Shown here: positions 55,188 through 63,896 of the stretch, one piece after another
How positions within the stretch are numbered: the stretch's first letter is position 1
Layout: each line of letters opens with the position of its first letter
Source: an uncultured Parabacteroides sp.
Lineage (GTDB): Bacteria > Bacteroidota > Bacteroidia > Bacteroidales > Tannerellaceae
DNA: 64,000 nt
Assembly (NCBI GenBank): GCA_934725305.1
Contig: CAKVBA010000006.1
Span: forward strand, 22,000 to 85,999
Direction of reading: 5' to 3'
Program-made: the position numbers and the translations under genes
Notes under the pieces: generated by a model
The model's database searches: none
What the model was told of the DNA's origin: nothing
What the model saw: the letters and a program-made list of their open reading frames with translations, nothing else

Positions 55188-55218
55188 CAAAAGTACCGAA
55201 AAAAACATAACTTACAAA
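55188..55218 (-). promoter_or_regulatory. Promoter of the tetR-fabH-fabG-rluA operon
   Basis: On the reverse strand TTTG (55218-55215), 19 bp, TACTTTTG (55195-55188). Strong consensus. Confidence 0.7.
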
Positions 55219-55320
55219 GTCCTGATTGATTTTATCTATGTTTAAACCATAATAAACATCAAATAACCTTCTCTTCACCTTCTCTTCACAGCCTCATTTT
55301 GTAAAAATGTTGCCCAAAAA

Positions 55321-55351
55321 TTTGTTTTATCCAAAATAGTATATACCTTTG
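55321..55351 (+). promoter_or_regulatory. Initiator tRNA promoter
   Basis: TTTG (55321-55324), 19 bp, TACCTTTG (55344-55351), 32 bp before the tRNA. Same box pair as the tRNA-Ser promoter. Confidence 0.7.
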
Positions 55352-55382
55352 CACTCGCAATCGGGAATGATTGCTACTATAT

Positions 55383-55454
<72 letters not shown>

Positions 55455-55460
55455 CTAATT

Positions 55461-55503
55461 AAAGAGCTGTATCAAAATAGTTAATTTGATACAGCTCTTT
55501 TTT
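55461..55503 (+). terminator. Terminator hairpin after tRNA-fMet, type I repeat
   Basis: AAAGAGCTGTATCAAA and TTTGATACAGCTCTTT form a 16-bp perfect stem, then T residues. This is the cleanest member of the family. Confidence 0.9.
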
Positions 55504-55760
55504 CATGTATCAAAAATGGCGAAATGCCACGCTGAAAGCATACTCCCATAGCAATGCCGGGCGCGTAGTCTGGGCAAAAAAATATCTCTGGCGAATCACT
55601 TCGGCAGAGATACCACACAAATCAAACATTTTAGGATTTTAAATTAACCCTCGTTAGTGTCTAAAACTACTTATTATTAACTTTTCTGTTTGGTCTATTG
55701 ACTACACAAATTACTCACATTAACTTAACACAACAAAAAAGTCATCCCTAAAACCAGCTT
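55504..55760. other. Gap with a 31-bp repeat unit, no gene seen
   Basis: No plausible ORF. Contains a palindromic 31-bp unit (55583-55613), TATCTCTG-N14-CAGAGATAC, that is repeated exactly at 57477-57507 on the other side of the transporter gene. The following 20 bp are also similar. Confidence 0.5.
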
Positions 55761-57440
55761 TTATAAACAAAAAAATAGAATTATCAATTGAGCCGTCAAC
55801 ACCCTGAGAAACATTGTCAAAGGATAGACTGTTGCATATCCTACCGCCGGAACATCATTGCCTGCCGTAGTATTAGCATAAGCTAATGCAGGCGGATCGG
55901 TTGTACTTCCGGCCAGCAATCCCATCAAGGTAAAATAGTTGAGCTTGTATATATACCGACCTATACATCCCACAATTAGCAAGGGAAGCATAGTGATGAT
56001 AAATCCATAACCAATCCAGGCAACGCCTCCGCGATTGACTATCGTATCGACAAAACCGGTACCGGCATTCAATCCGACACAGGCAAGGAATATAGTTATA
56101 CCCACTTCACGCAACATAAAGTTGGCACTCTGTGTGGTGTAGGTAATCAGTTTATAGCGGTAGCCAAAACGGCTGATCAACAAGGAAACAACCAAAGGTC
56201 CACCGGCCAAACCTAATTTAACGGGCTGCGGAATGCCTGGGAATGTCAACGGAATACTTCCCAAAAGAACACCCAAAGCAATACCCACAAAAATGGTAAT
56301 CAGGTTAGGCTCGTTCAAACGCTTCAACGAATTACCCATCAAAGAAGCCACTTTATCGACTGCAAGCTCACTGCCCACAACCGTGATTCGGTCTCCAATC
56401 TGAAGGACTAATTCTGATTTTCCCACCAGCTCTACACCGGCACGATTCACGCGTGTAACATTAATGCCATAGAGTCGTCGAAGTTGCAATTCGCCCAAAC
56501 GCTTACCGTTCATATCCGGCTTTGTCACCAGAATACGGCGACTGACAAATTTACTTTCTGCCGGAATCCATTGCTTGCGATCCATCTGAATCTCCGAACC
56601 GATAAATGTCTTTATTACCTCGACATCCTGTTCGGTCGTAACCACGAATATCTTATCCCCTTCGTTCAAGACTGTTTCGCCTGAGGCGATCTCTATCTTA
56701 CTTGTATGAGCCTTTGAAATTCGTGACACCACAAAGTCTCTGTGCTCCAACAAGACGGCAATGCGATAGACCGTTTTACCGAAAATGGCGGGATTCTGAA
56801 CCACCAAAGAGACGGGAACAGCTCCGGCGAAATGCTCATCAACTTCTGCTTCAAGCTGCTTTTCCTCCTTCTCCAACGAGATGCCAAAGATCCACTTAAT
56901 AAGCAACGTGGATAAAATGATTCCCACAACACCCAATGGATAGGCCACGGCATAACCCAATGCAATAGATTCATCTGCCACTCCGTGCATATCAAAATAG
57001 GCTTGCTGGGCAGCTCCCAATCCTGGCGTGTTGGTGACAGCTCCGGAAAGAATACCAACCATCGTAGGAATAGGAACGCCTGTTATATAATGTATCACCA
57101 ATGCCGTTAATGCACCCAGACCCACAATACCGCAAGCCAACAGATTCAATCTCATTCCTCCCTTCTTGAATGAGGAGAAAAATCCGGGACCTACCTGCAT
57201 TCCTACCGCATAGACAAACAGCACCAATCCAAATTCCTGAAAGAAATGAAGAACTTCCGGATGGATACGAAATCCAAAATGCCCCAAGAATATACCAACA
57301 AAGAGCACCAATGTAATACCCAGTGATATGCCAAAGATCTTAACTTTGCCCAACTGAATACCCAAAGCGATCACTATCGACAACAACAGTATCGAGTGCC
57401 CTACATTCTGTCCCCACAATAAATCTTGTATCCAATCCAT
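55761..57440 (-). CDS. AspT/YidE-family putative transporter
   Basis: A 559-residue protein with two membrane halves (about 1-185 and 380-559), each with 5-6 helices and a conserved loop: [14 protein letters not shown] in the first and [13 protein letters not shown] in the second. Between them lie two TrkA-C (RCK-C) domains (residues 205-375). This is the aspartate:alanine exchanger duplication family, whose members take up or exchange small organic acids. Substrate unknown. Both flanks carry an identical 31-bp palindrome. A cobalamin riboswitch lies 340 bp upstream on the same strand. Confidence 0.88.
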   Translation of the reverse strand: MDWIQDLLWGQNVGHSILLLSIVIALGIQLGKVKIFGISLGITLVLFVGIFLGHFGFRIHPEVLHFFQEFGLVLFVYAVGMQVGPGFFSSFKKGGMRLNLLACGIVGLGALTALVIHYITGVPIPTMVGILSGAVTNTPGLGAAQQAYFDMHGVADESIALGYAVAYPLGVVGIILSTLLIKWIFGISLEKEEKQLEAEVDEHFAGAVPVSLVVQNPAIFGKTVYRIAVLLEHRDFVVSRISKAHTSKIEIASGETVLNEGDKIFVVTTEQDVEVIKTFIGSEIQMDRKQWIPAESKFVSRRILVTKPDMNGKRLGELQLRRLYGINVTRVNRAGVELVGKSELVLQIGDRITVVGSELAVDKVASLMGNSLKRLNEPNLITIFVGIALGVLLGSIPLTFPGIPQPVKLGLAGGPLVVSLLISRFGYRYKLITYTTQSANFMLREVGITIFLACVGLNAGTGFVDTIVNRGGVAWIGYGFIITMLPLLIVGCIGRYIYKLNYFTLMGLLAGSTTDPPALAYANTTAGNDVPAVGYATVYPLTMFLRVLTAQLIILFFCL

Positions 57441-57782
57441 ATTATTATTACTTTTTATTTATACTCAAGTTAAAAGTATCTCTGGCGAATCACTTCGGCA
57501 GAGATACACACATAGCAAACATCTTCTTACCCTAAGTATCTACTAATACCTGGTGTGTCTAAACTTAATTATACTAATTATACTAATCATACAGATCTTA
57601 TAAAGGAATCTTATAGCATGGAGAGAACAACCACCATGGGCCTGATTGACACAAACAACCCTGCACAAGGAATGCTACCGTATGGATACAATGATGACTC
57701 CACACTTTTTCAACTCCAGTTTTATAATGATTCAACTTCTTTCTCACTGCTTTCCTAAACCCACGAGCAAAAACAGCAAATA
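57441..57782 (-). other. Leader between cobalamin riboswitch and transporter gene
   Basis: About 340 nt with no credible gene in either strand. Contains the second copy of the 31-bp palindrome (57477-57507), an AATTATACT tandem repeat (57565-57590) and short open frames only. It may be a long regulatory leader or the scar of a lost riboswitch-controlled gene. Confidence 0.45.
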
Positions 57783-57963
57783 TCGAACGGCAGGTCTTCT
57801 GACTTACTCCCATCTTGCAGCCTTCCCAGTCGCATAAAACAACCAGTGGCTAATGAAGAATTGCAAAATGTTGAAACGGAGCTTCACAGCAGCGGGACTG
57901 TCCGGGATTCTCACCCGATTCCCTTTTAATCCAAAATAGCAGAATACTATTGTGGAACCGATT
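57783..57963 (-). ncRNA. Cobalamin riboswitch
   Basis: Read on the reverse strand, the aptamer shows the AdoCbl/cobalamin class landmarks in order: GGGAATCGGGTGAGAATCCC, GGACAGTCCCGCTGCTGTGA, GCCACTGG, GGGAAGGCTGC and AGTCAGAAGACCTGCC (the B12 box region). Its own promoter precedes it: TATCTTTG at 57977-57970 and GTTG 19 bp further up. Cobalamin binding would lower expression downstream. The first gene downstream on this strand is the AspT-family transporter, 340 bp away; the usual btuB-type receptor is absent. Confidence 0.93.
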
Positions 57964-57969
57964 CGGAGG

Positions 57970-58000
57970 CAAAGATACAACTTATTTAATAGAAAACAAC
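57970..58000 (-). promoter_or_regulatory. Promoter of the cobalamin riboswitch transcript
   Basis: Reverse strand GTTG (58000-57997), 19 bp, TATCTTTG (57977-57970), close to the consensus. Transcription would begin just before the aptamer. Confidence 0.65.
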
Positions 58001-58020
58001 TTTTTATAGATAAAAAAACA

Positions 58021-58346
58021 AAATGTCAGAAACCTCAAAGAAGGGTTGTGTAGAATGGATATTTTAATATCGCCATTAAGATGCGTCAGAATCAGTAACA
58101 TACAAAGCTCTGAGGTTTCTTCCACATATAAAAAACGGCTGCAATCCCTCTGCAGAGAGATGCAACCGAATACTATTGTAATAACTGTGAAACTGTCAAA
58201 AGGCTGTTTTAAACAACCTCAAGGTGCGTCAGAATTAGTAAAATGCGAGGCGATGAGGATGAGGCCAACAGGAGTTTACTATCGTAAATGACTGAGGTCG
58301 AATTCCGAAAGCAACGTAGCAGTTTGCAATTATGACACACCGCTAT
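58021..58346 (+). repeat. Cluster of palindromic repeats (types I and II)
   Basis: A gene-free stretch. At 58078 a short type II left arm (GATGCGTCAGAATCAG) without a right arm, at 58185-58220 a decayed type I core (CTGTCAAAAGGCTGTTTT), and at 58223-58341 a full type II unit with arms GGTGCGTCAGAATT and AATTATGACACACC (12 of 14 pairs). Confidence 0.65.
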
Positions 58347-58358
58347 TGTAATAACAGA

Positions 58359-58398
58359 GGGTGCGGCCTATATTTTCCTCCCTATCTCGGCCGCACCC
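58359..58398 (-). terminator. Terminator of the porin/Gate operon
   Basis: GGGTGCGGCC and GGCCGCACCC, a perfect 10-bp G+C-rich stem with a 20-nt loop, 11 bp past the reverse-strand stop at 58410. Confidence 0.8.
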
Positions 58399-58409
58399 AA
58401 ACTGTTCCC

Positions 58410-59555
58410 TTAAAAAATGCTATAAAGTAAGAACACCCAATGAGCTACAATGGCTGCCACAATACCGCCAAAAGTATGAGCCAAGATAGCCTTTGATGTC
58501 AATTCACGATATCCCAATGAGTCAAGCATCGCTGTATGTGTACTCAAAAAACCACTCCAACACATACCGATTGCTGTAAATACGGCGATTGCATTACCAT
58601 CAGCCCAGCCGGAAGAAACGAAGCTCGGAACCAAACTCAAGGCTGCACCTACAGCACCCAGAGCTGTAATCGGGAAGGCAACAAGATGCGGGTCGTTGAA
58701 ACCAAATATCCAACGGAACACGATATCGATCTTATTAGCCAACCAAGGCAACAATTCAACACCTTCATAAGCGGCACCTGTATATTCACCACTTGCTGAT
58801 GGACCGAATGTCAAAATCATCACTAATGTAGAGATAATCAACACACCCGGGATAATAGCAACACCTACATCCACACCTGTGCGACCACCATCCAACAAAG
58901 AGTTCAAGATACGGATGAACAGAGTCTTTTCCTCTTCCTTTACCTCTTCTTCTGCCAAAAGTGATTCATCACTGGCTGCCTCAACAGCATAAGCAGGATA
59001 AGCCTTCACCACAAAGCGCTGCATCAAACGAGTAGAGACGATACATCCACAAAAAGCACCAAACAGACCGATGAACGGTTCTGCATAGAAGCCCTGACCC
59101 ACCATAAACACGATAACAAGCAAACCCATACCGAATGCTGTACCGAAGTTGGTCAATGAGATATACTGATATTTCTTGAAATAGCTACAGAAACGTTTAT
59201 CCTGTGACAACGCAATGATAGCAGGGTTATCTGACAAGAAGGTCATGACAGCACCTAATGAAGCCACACCCGGCAGATTAAACAATGGACGCATCAACGG
59301 ACGAAGCAGTTTTTCGAGCAGCTTAACTACTCCAAACTCTACAAAAAGACGACCGATAGCACCTGTAATTACACAGATACCCATCAGATAAAACACTGTA
59401 TTCAGCAACAGGTCGTGTGCTGTCTTCATAATTGTATTCAACATCTGAGGCACGCCCATAACAGAGCCGATGTAACTAAACAGAGCAAATACAACTACCA
59501 AACAGGGAATGCCGGTTGGAATAAAATCCCAAATCCCTACTTTTTTCTTTTCCAT
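58410..59555 (-). CDS. Gate-domain (nucleoside recognition-like) membrane transporter
   Basis: A 381-residue inner-membrane protein with about 10 hydrophobic segments. Two repeated Gate-like blocks are seen: LGAVMTFLSDNPAIIALSQDKRF and the second around VGAALSLVPSFVSSGWADGNAIAVFTAIGMC. Both are typical of the YjiH/nucleoside-recognition family. A charged cytosolic loop (SDESLLAEEEVKEEEKT, about 200) lies between the halves. Starts 12 bp after a porin gene, so the two are co-transcribed and may import one substrate; nucleotide-related cargo is only a guess. Confidence 0.75.
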   Translation of the reverse strand: MEKKKVGIWDFIPTGIPCLVVVFALFSYIGSVMGVPQMLNTIMKTAHDLLLNTVFYLMGICVITGAIGRLFVEFGVVKLLEKLLRPLMRPLFNLPGVASLGAVMTFLSDNPAIIALSQDKRFCSYFKKYQYISLTNFGTAFGMGLLVIVFMVGQGFYAEPFIGLFGAFCGCIVSTRLMQRFVVKAYPAYAVEAASDESLLAEEEVKEEEKTLFIRILNSLLDGGRTGVDVGVAIIPGVLIISTLVMILTFGPSASGEYTGAAYEGVELLPWLANKIDIVFRWIFGFNDPHLVAFPITALGAVGAALSLVPSFVSSGWADGNAIAVFTAIGMCWSGFLSTHTAMLDSLGYRELTSKAILAHTFGGIVAAIVAHWVFLLYSIF

Positions 59556-59567
59556 GCTATTTACTTA

Positions 59568-60590
59568 TTATTTATGACTATACGAAAAAATGTTTACTTT
59601 CCACTTTACACCCACATCAACGATGGATTGTTTAGGCAGCGTTGTTCCGGCTTCATTGCCGTTGCTTCCCCATGAATAACAGAAATTAGCATGAATACGA
59701 AGATTACGGTCGCCATCACGCAGCGGGAAATATTCAACACCACAGCCCACACGTGTCAGCTCAGTACCTGTATAAACGCAATAGTCGCCCTCTGTATCGG
59801 TGCGGTTCACATCGTAGGTAACCTTACCAAACAGATTCACTTTCGGACTTACCGCACATAACAGTTCGCCCATCACTGAACAGTCTTTAAAGAAAAAGGC
59901 ATGCTTATTGGTGGCACGGTTCATAAAGTCTAACTGCAAACGCACATTGCCCATCTTGAACTCATTACCCAAAGCCAAATAATAGATAAACTTGCCCGGC
60001 TGATATTCCTGCATATTGGCAGAATAGATGCTATTGAACCAATCGTGTGATCCATTCCACATCAAGTTATAGGCATACATATCCTCGCTCTTCTGGCGGA
60101 ACGGACTTTCGCAGACCTGCATCGTGAACTTGTCTTTACCGCTGTTTGTTGTATAAGCCATGCTCACACCTAACTGATAGCAAGGAATATTATTCCAATA
60201 TTCCGAACAGAAATAGAGGTCAATCGGTGCACGGTCATATTCATAACCACCAATACCAACCACCTGCTTACCACCGGAGAAGCTCCAATTATCAGTAGCC
60301 TTATAGGTCAAGAACACCCAGTCTGTCGCATCAAAGAAACTTTGATCGGCATGAGCTTTGTTTAAACGCTGTCGATAGGAATAGGAGAACGAATCAGAAA
60401 TGTTTCCATTCATGATGATATTGATAAACTTGCCTTTGAAGCCTGAGTTAGACTTCACCGCATCGCCATCAAGGTATTCGCGCTGGTAATCTACACGCAC
60501 TTCTCCCTGTAGGTCTAGCCATTTGTTTTCTTGAGCATTCGCATTGCTGAGACTAGCTACAGCCAGCAGCAAACCAATGGTTTTCTTCAT
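59568..60590 (-). CDS. OprP/OprO-like outer-membrane porin
   Basis: A 340-residue protein with signal peptide (KKTIGLLLAVASLSNANAQ). The rest is aromatic-rich and beta-barrel-like (GEVRVDYQREYLDGDA, FKGKFINIIMNGNISDSFSYSYRQR, GGKQVVGIGGYEYDRAPIDLYF), as in the phosphate-selective porin O/P fold. Selectivity is not given by sequence. Co-transcribed with the Gate transporter downstream. A reverse-strand TATATTTG at 60661-60654 is the likely -7 box. Confidence 0.75.
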   Translation of the reverse strand: MKKTIGLLLAVASLSNANAQENKWLDLQGEVRVDYQREYLDGDAVKSNSGFKGKFINIIMNGNISDSFSYSYRQRLNKAHADQSFFDATDWVFLTYKATDNWSFSGGKQVVGIGGYEYDRAPIDLYFCSEYWNNIPCYQLGVSMAYTTNSGKDKFTMQVCESPFRQKSEDMYAYNLMWNGSHDWFNSIYSANMQEYQPGKFIYYLALGNEFKMGNVRLQLDFMNRATNKHAFFFKDCSVMGELLCAVSPKVNLFGKVTYDVNRTDTEGDYCVYTGTELTRVGCGVEYFPLRDGDRNLRIHANFCYSWGSNGNEAGTTLPKQSIVDVGVKWKVNIFSYSHK

Positions 60591-60719
60591 GGTACAAAAA
60601 ATATTCTACTTTTATTTAAGGTTATTACCCCTTGTCTGCTTTAACAAGGCGCGCAAATATAGCAATTATCTTTGAAATAATAAGAATGCTCTAAACTTAA
60701 AATCAGACCGGCTTTTCAG

Positions 60720-60932
60720 GTGGATAAAGCATTTATCGGGATAACTAATTGTATATCACAATCTAAACAACAACAACGACAGTGGTGTGCTGCTTGGGTT
60801 ATTAACACTATTTCAGAAAGCAATCATAAAATATTCTTATCCGCACTTTCCAAAATGGCATGTAATCACACAGACAACCAGCTAAACTCCGAGTCTATGA
60901 TTGCATTTTGTCAACAGATAGGCCTTATTTAA
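60720..60932 (+). CDS. Possible small hypothetical protein
   Basis: A 70-residue frame opening at GTG (60720), DKAFIGITNCISQSKQQQRQWCAAWVINTISESNHK and so on. No family, signal or membrane helix. It lies alone in a 470-bp gap between the porin and sppA genes, and its codon use is unremarkable. It may be spurious. Confidence 0.25.
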   Translation: MDKAFIGITNCISQSKQQQRQWCAAWVINTISESNHKIFLSALSKMACNHTDNQLNSESMIAFCQQIGLI

Positions 60933-60997
60933 CATTCTAACAAATATCATTCCCCATTCATTGAGGCTATGCCTAAAACAGCTCGCTTCTACGCAAA

Positions 60998-61039
60998 GAA
61001 TACGGTGCGCCAGAACAGTTATCTTGACGCACCGTATTC
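60998..61039. terminator. Terminator of sppA, type II-like palindrome
   Basis: GAATACGGTGCG and CGCACCGTATTC form a perfect 12-bp stem, with inner CCAGAA/TCTTGA as in type II palindromes. It is 22 bp past the sppA stop. Confidence 0.8.
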
Positions 61040-61061
61040 TCATATACATTTATTATATCAA

Positions 61062-62840
61062 TTACATTCCCTGAATACGATAAGGCATACGAGCCACGAT
61101 GCCGGACTCTGTCTCTGCCTTGCGGATCGTTGAGTAAAGCTGGAATGCGTCCTTACCCAAAACAGACTTTGCGATAGAAACCTTAACCTCATCCAGCTGT
61201 TTTTCCAACAACTTAGTCAGGAAGTCTTTCGGGCCGTCGGCCACTGTTACGGTATAATCGGGCAGCATAGCCAAAGTAGCAGCCTCTTGGATAGCATCAT
61301 CCAAACCGCCCAGCTGATCGACCAAACCTCTTTCCAAAGCCTGTTCACCGGTCCACACACGACCCTGTCCAATCTTGTCAATAGCCTCTTTTGTCATGCC
61401 ACGACCTTCGGCACAGCGAGTCAAGAAAAGGTCATAGGTCTGCTCTACACTACGCTGAATCAAGGCCTTCTCGTCTTCACGCATCGGACGGCTCACATCT
61501 CCCAAATCGGCAAAGGTATTGGTCTTTACCACATCGGTTGTTACTCCCACCTTATCGAAGGTTCCGGCCAAGTTGCGAACCACTCCAAACACACCGATTG
61601 AGCCGGTCAATGTGGTGCGCTCTGCTATAATCTTATTGGCCGCACAAGAGATGTAATAACCACCGGAAGCGGCATAGTTACCCATAGATACAACAATCGG
61701 CTTCTTGCTCTTCAACTCGACCACCTCTTTCCAGATCTGTTCAGAGATATAGGCACTGCCGCCCGGAGAGTTTACACGGAAAACAACCGCCTTCACGTCA
61801 TCATCATCCTTAAGTTTGCGCAGCTTCGCAGTCATCTCTTCGGTAATCAACTGCTCGTCGGCATTCAACGGATTGGGCGAAGAGGCATCTTCTCGAATCT
61901 CACCCTCGGCATACAGCACGGCAATCTTATCTTTACTTACTTTTTCTGTCACCTTGATAGAAGAAACTTTGCTTACACCGGCACACTTCATCTTCTCATC
62001 CATCTTCTGACCGGCCATAGCCTTTACACTGTTCTCGGCTTCGAAGCGATAGCGCAAAGCATCAGCCAATTTATAGTCAATCGCATTGGAAGCCTGTCCC
62101 AAAGCCAAGCCTTCGTCCAAATAACGGTCAAGCTCTTCGGCTGTCACCGAACGGCTTTCTGCGATAGACGAAGTCACATTCTTCCACACACTGCCCAAGA
62201 ACGAGGTCAACTGTTCGCGATTGGCATCGCTAAACTTCTTCAAGAAGAAAGGTTCTACCGCACTCTTATAGGTTCCTACCTTAAATATATAGTGCTCCAC
62301 GCCCAACTTATCGGCCAAACCGGTAAAGAAAAGGCCTTGTGACACCAAACCGGTCAGCGCTACACTACCCTGCGGATTCAGGAAGACAGAGTCTGCCACA
62401 CTACAAAGATAGTAGGCGCCTTGCGTGTAACTGTCGCCATACGAAACGATGAACTTGCCACTCTCCTTGAATGATAGCAACTCGCGGCGGATAGCCTCGA
62501 GACCGGCAAAACCGGAATTCATGGCTCCTGCCTCCATATAGATACCTTTAATATTCTCGTTTTCCTTGGCACGACGAATGGCTTTGATCATATCAGAAAT
62601 GCCCTGCTGTTCATTGCTTTCACCTAATATTTTGGCAAAAGGATTCTCCACCGCCTGATCGACCAACGTTCCCTTCAATGCTATTTTCAACACGGTGTTT
62701 GGTTCGGGCGTATATTCTGTTGAGCTTCCTACGCTGGCCAACATTCCCAGCCCAATGAAGATAAAGCTCACTACAACGATACCTAATGCAATCAACACTC
62801 CCAGTGTGGATGCAAATACTGTTTTAAAAAACTGTTTCAT
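61062..62840 (-). CDS. sppA: Signal peptide peptidase A, 67K type
   Basis: A 592-residue membrane-bound serine protease that degrades cleaved signal peptides. One N-terminal helix (TLGVLIALGIVVVSFIFIGLGML). Two homologous domains. The Ser/Lys dyad is split as in E. coli: Lys192 in VGTYKSAVEPF of the N-domain and Ser392 in MGNYAASGGYY of the C-domain. TLTGSIGVFG follows. Full length. Monocistronic; a terminator-like palindrome follows. Confidence 0.94.
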   Translation of the reverse strand: MKQFFKTVFASTLGVLIALGIVVVSFIFIGLGMLASVGSSTEYTPEPNTVLKIALKGTLVDQAVENPFAKILGESNEQQGISDMIKAIRRAKENENIKGIYMEAGAMNSGFAGLEAIRRELLSFKESGKFIVSYGDSYTQGAYYLCSVADSVFLNPQGSVALTGLVSQGLFFTGLADKLGVEHYIFKVGTYKSAVEPFFLKKFSDANREQLTSFLGSVWKNVTSSIAESRSVTAEELDRYLDEGLALGQASNAIDYKLADALRYRFEAENSVKAMAGQKMDEKMKCAGVSKVSSIKVTEKVSKDKIAVLYAEGEIREDASSPNPLNADEQLITEEMTAKLRKLKDDDDVKAVVFRVNSPGGSAYISEQIWKEVVELKSKKPIVVSMGNYAASGGYYISCAANKIIAERTTLTGSIGVFGVVRNLAGTFDKVGVTTDVVKTNTFADLGDVSRPMREDEKALIQRSVEQTYDLFLTRCAEGRGMTKEAIDKIGQGRVWTGEQALERGLVDQLGGLDDAIQEAATLAMLPDYTVTVADGPKDFLTKLLEKQLDEVKVSIAKSVLGKDAFQLYSTIRKAETESGIVARMPYRIQGM

Positions 62841-63261
62841 GCCTTACTTTTACAATTTGTTTTTAACCTTAACAATAGGCAAAAGAATATATTATTTCTG
62901 AAAACTCCAAGGATGTCTTTTAATATCTTTCTCTAATAAAAAGAGTTTTTTCCTATATACATATATATAGTCTTTATCCGTCGGCGGAATCAGTGTTGTC
63001 TTTCTGGCTGGACGATTCCGATGAAAGGAGGAGTCGTGCTGTGGAAAAGCTCGGGCGATGTGTCTTTTTAACAGCATTAAAACAGTGTTTAAACAGTGTT
63101 TAAAGATGGTAACACTCACTTTATCCAAGGCGCTGGGCTGTGGAGCGCCACCTTACATTCTACGAATCGTGACGAACCACAAAAGGGCTGCATCATAGAT
63201 TGTTTTGATGCAGTCCTTCTTTTAATAGGCACCGAAAGTAACTTTCTTTTCCTATCCGATT
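62841..63261. other. Gap upstream of sppA with short repeats
   Basis: No gene supported. A tandem AAACAGTGTTT (63080-63101) and a GGCGC/GCGCC hairpin (63129-63149) lie here. A 78-codon reverse frame (62892-63128) has no recognisable features. A type I palindrome (63181-63222) ends the region. Confidence 0.4.
63181..63222. terminator. Type I palindrome after the lipoprotein gene
   Basis: AAAAGGGCTGCATCA and TTTTGATGCAGTCCTTCTTTT (stem with two mismatches) lie 40 bp past the reverse-strand stop at 63262. Confidence 0.7.
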
Positions 63262-63738
63262 TTATCTCAGATTCACTTTCAATGCTACGGTATAATGTTC
63301 TTTTTGGGAACCGGGAACGGTTCCAACCGCAGGTTTCTCTCCATTGATAGTTATCTGTTTCAGTTCAGAGCTGTCCCATGTCATTTCAAATGAATATGGA
63401 GCTTTGAAAGCGTGGCTATCCAATGTGAAAGTATAGTTGTTTGCTGAAGCACAATTATTTACAAGACGCAGATAATATCGTCCATCTTCTCCTTTTTCGG
63501 GGCGAGTCGGCCATACGGCGAAATTGTTCAGATTTTCCTTAGGCTCCATCGGGATGGCTCGTACTAAGAGAAACTCTTTGGCCTCTGCTTCATTGGTAAT
63601 AATAGGATTGCCATCTGCATCAACCAATTCAACATAAAATGACAGTATCGGAGAAACCACTGGTTCATCGTTATTGTCGCAACTTGTAAACATTATTGAC
63701 ATAGCTGCCAATAATAAACTTAAAATTCTCATTTTCAT
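63262..63738 (-). CDS. Small lipoprotein of unknown function
   Basis: A 158-residue exported lipoprotein. Lipobox MFTSC (Cys20). The rest alternates short strands (ILSFYVELVDADGNPIIT, DGRYYLRLVNNCASANNYT, TVALKVNL) and looks like an immunoglobulin or beta-sandwich fold. No family that I recognise. Stands 158 bp behind another partial gene on the same strand. Function not known. Confidence 0.65.
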   Translation of the reverse strand: MKMRILSLLLAAMSIMFTSCDNNDEPVVSPILSFYVELVDADGNPIITNEAEAKEFLLVRAIPMEPKENLNNFAVWPTRPEKGEDGRYYLRLVNNCASANNYTFTLDSHAFKAPYSFEMTWDSSELKQITINGEKPAVGTVPGSQKEHYTVALKVNLR

Positions 63739-63896
63739 ATTACTATAATTTTAGATTCTACAAACATAGTGAATTTGCTTTAAAAGCATATATGACTATT
63801 AGGGTTTAGATAATATTAATTGTTTTACATTCTTTTTATATTTGGGCTCATAATAGTAGCCATCTTCAGTTCCACCTCATCCCCAATTGTAATGAG

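Noticed and set aside
57555-57758. A 67-codon forward frame in the riboswitch leader.
   Set aside because: Asn/Tyr/Thr-rich with a TACTAAT-type repeat start and no homology-like pattern; antisense to the leader.
57598-57813. A 71-codon reverse frame ending below the cobalamin aptamer.
   Set aside because: It starts inside the conserved B12-box sequence; the frame is a by-product of riboswitch conservation.
61062-62840. SppA catalytic Lys apparently moved from N- to C-domain (ANKI in the C-domain, ADSV in the N-domain).
   Set aside because: The catalytic Lys of this family is the one in GTYKSA, 52 residues after the Ser-equivalent position. It is present as Lys192 in the N-domain, so the dyad is the normal split type.
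62892-63128. A 78-codon reverse frame upstream of sppA.
   Set aside because: Low-complexity basic sequence, no motif, no promoter, and it covers short repeats. Probably chance.
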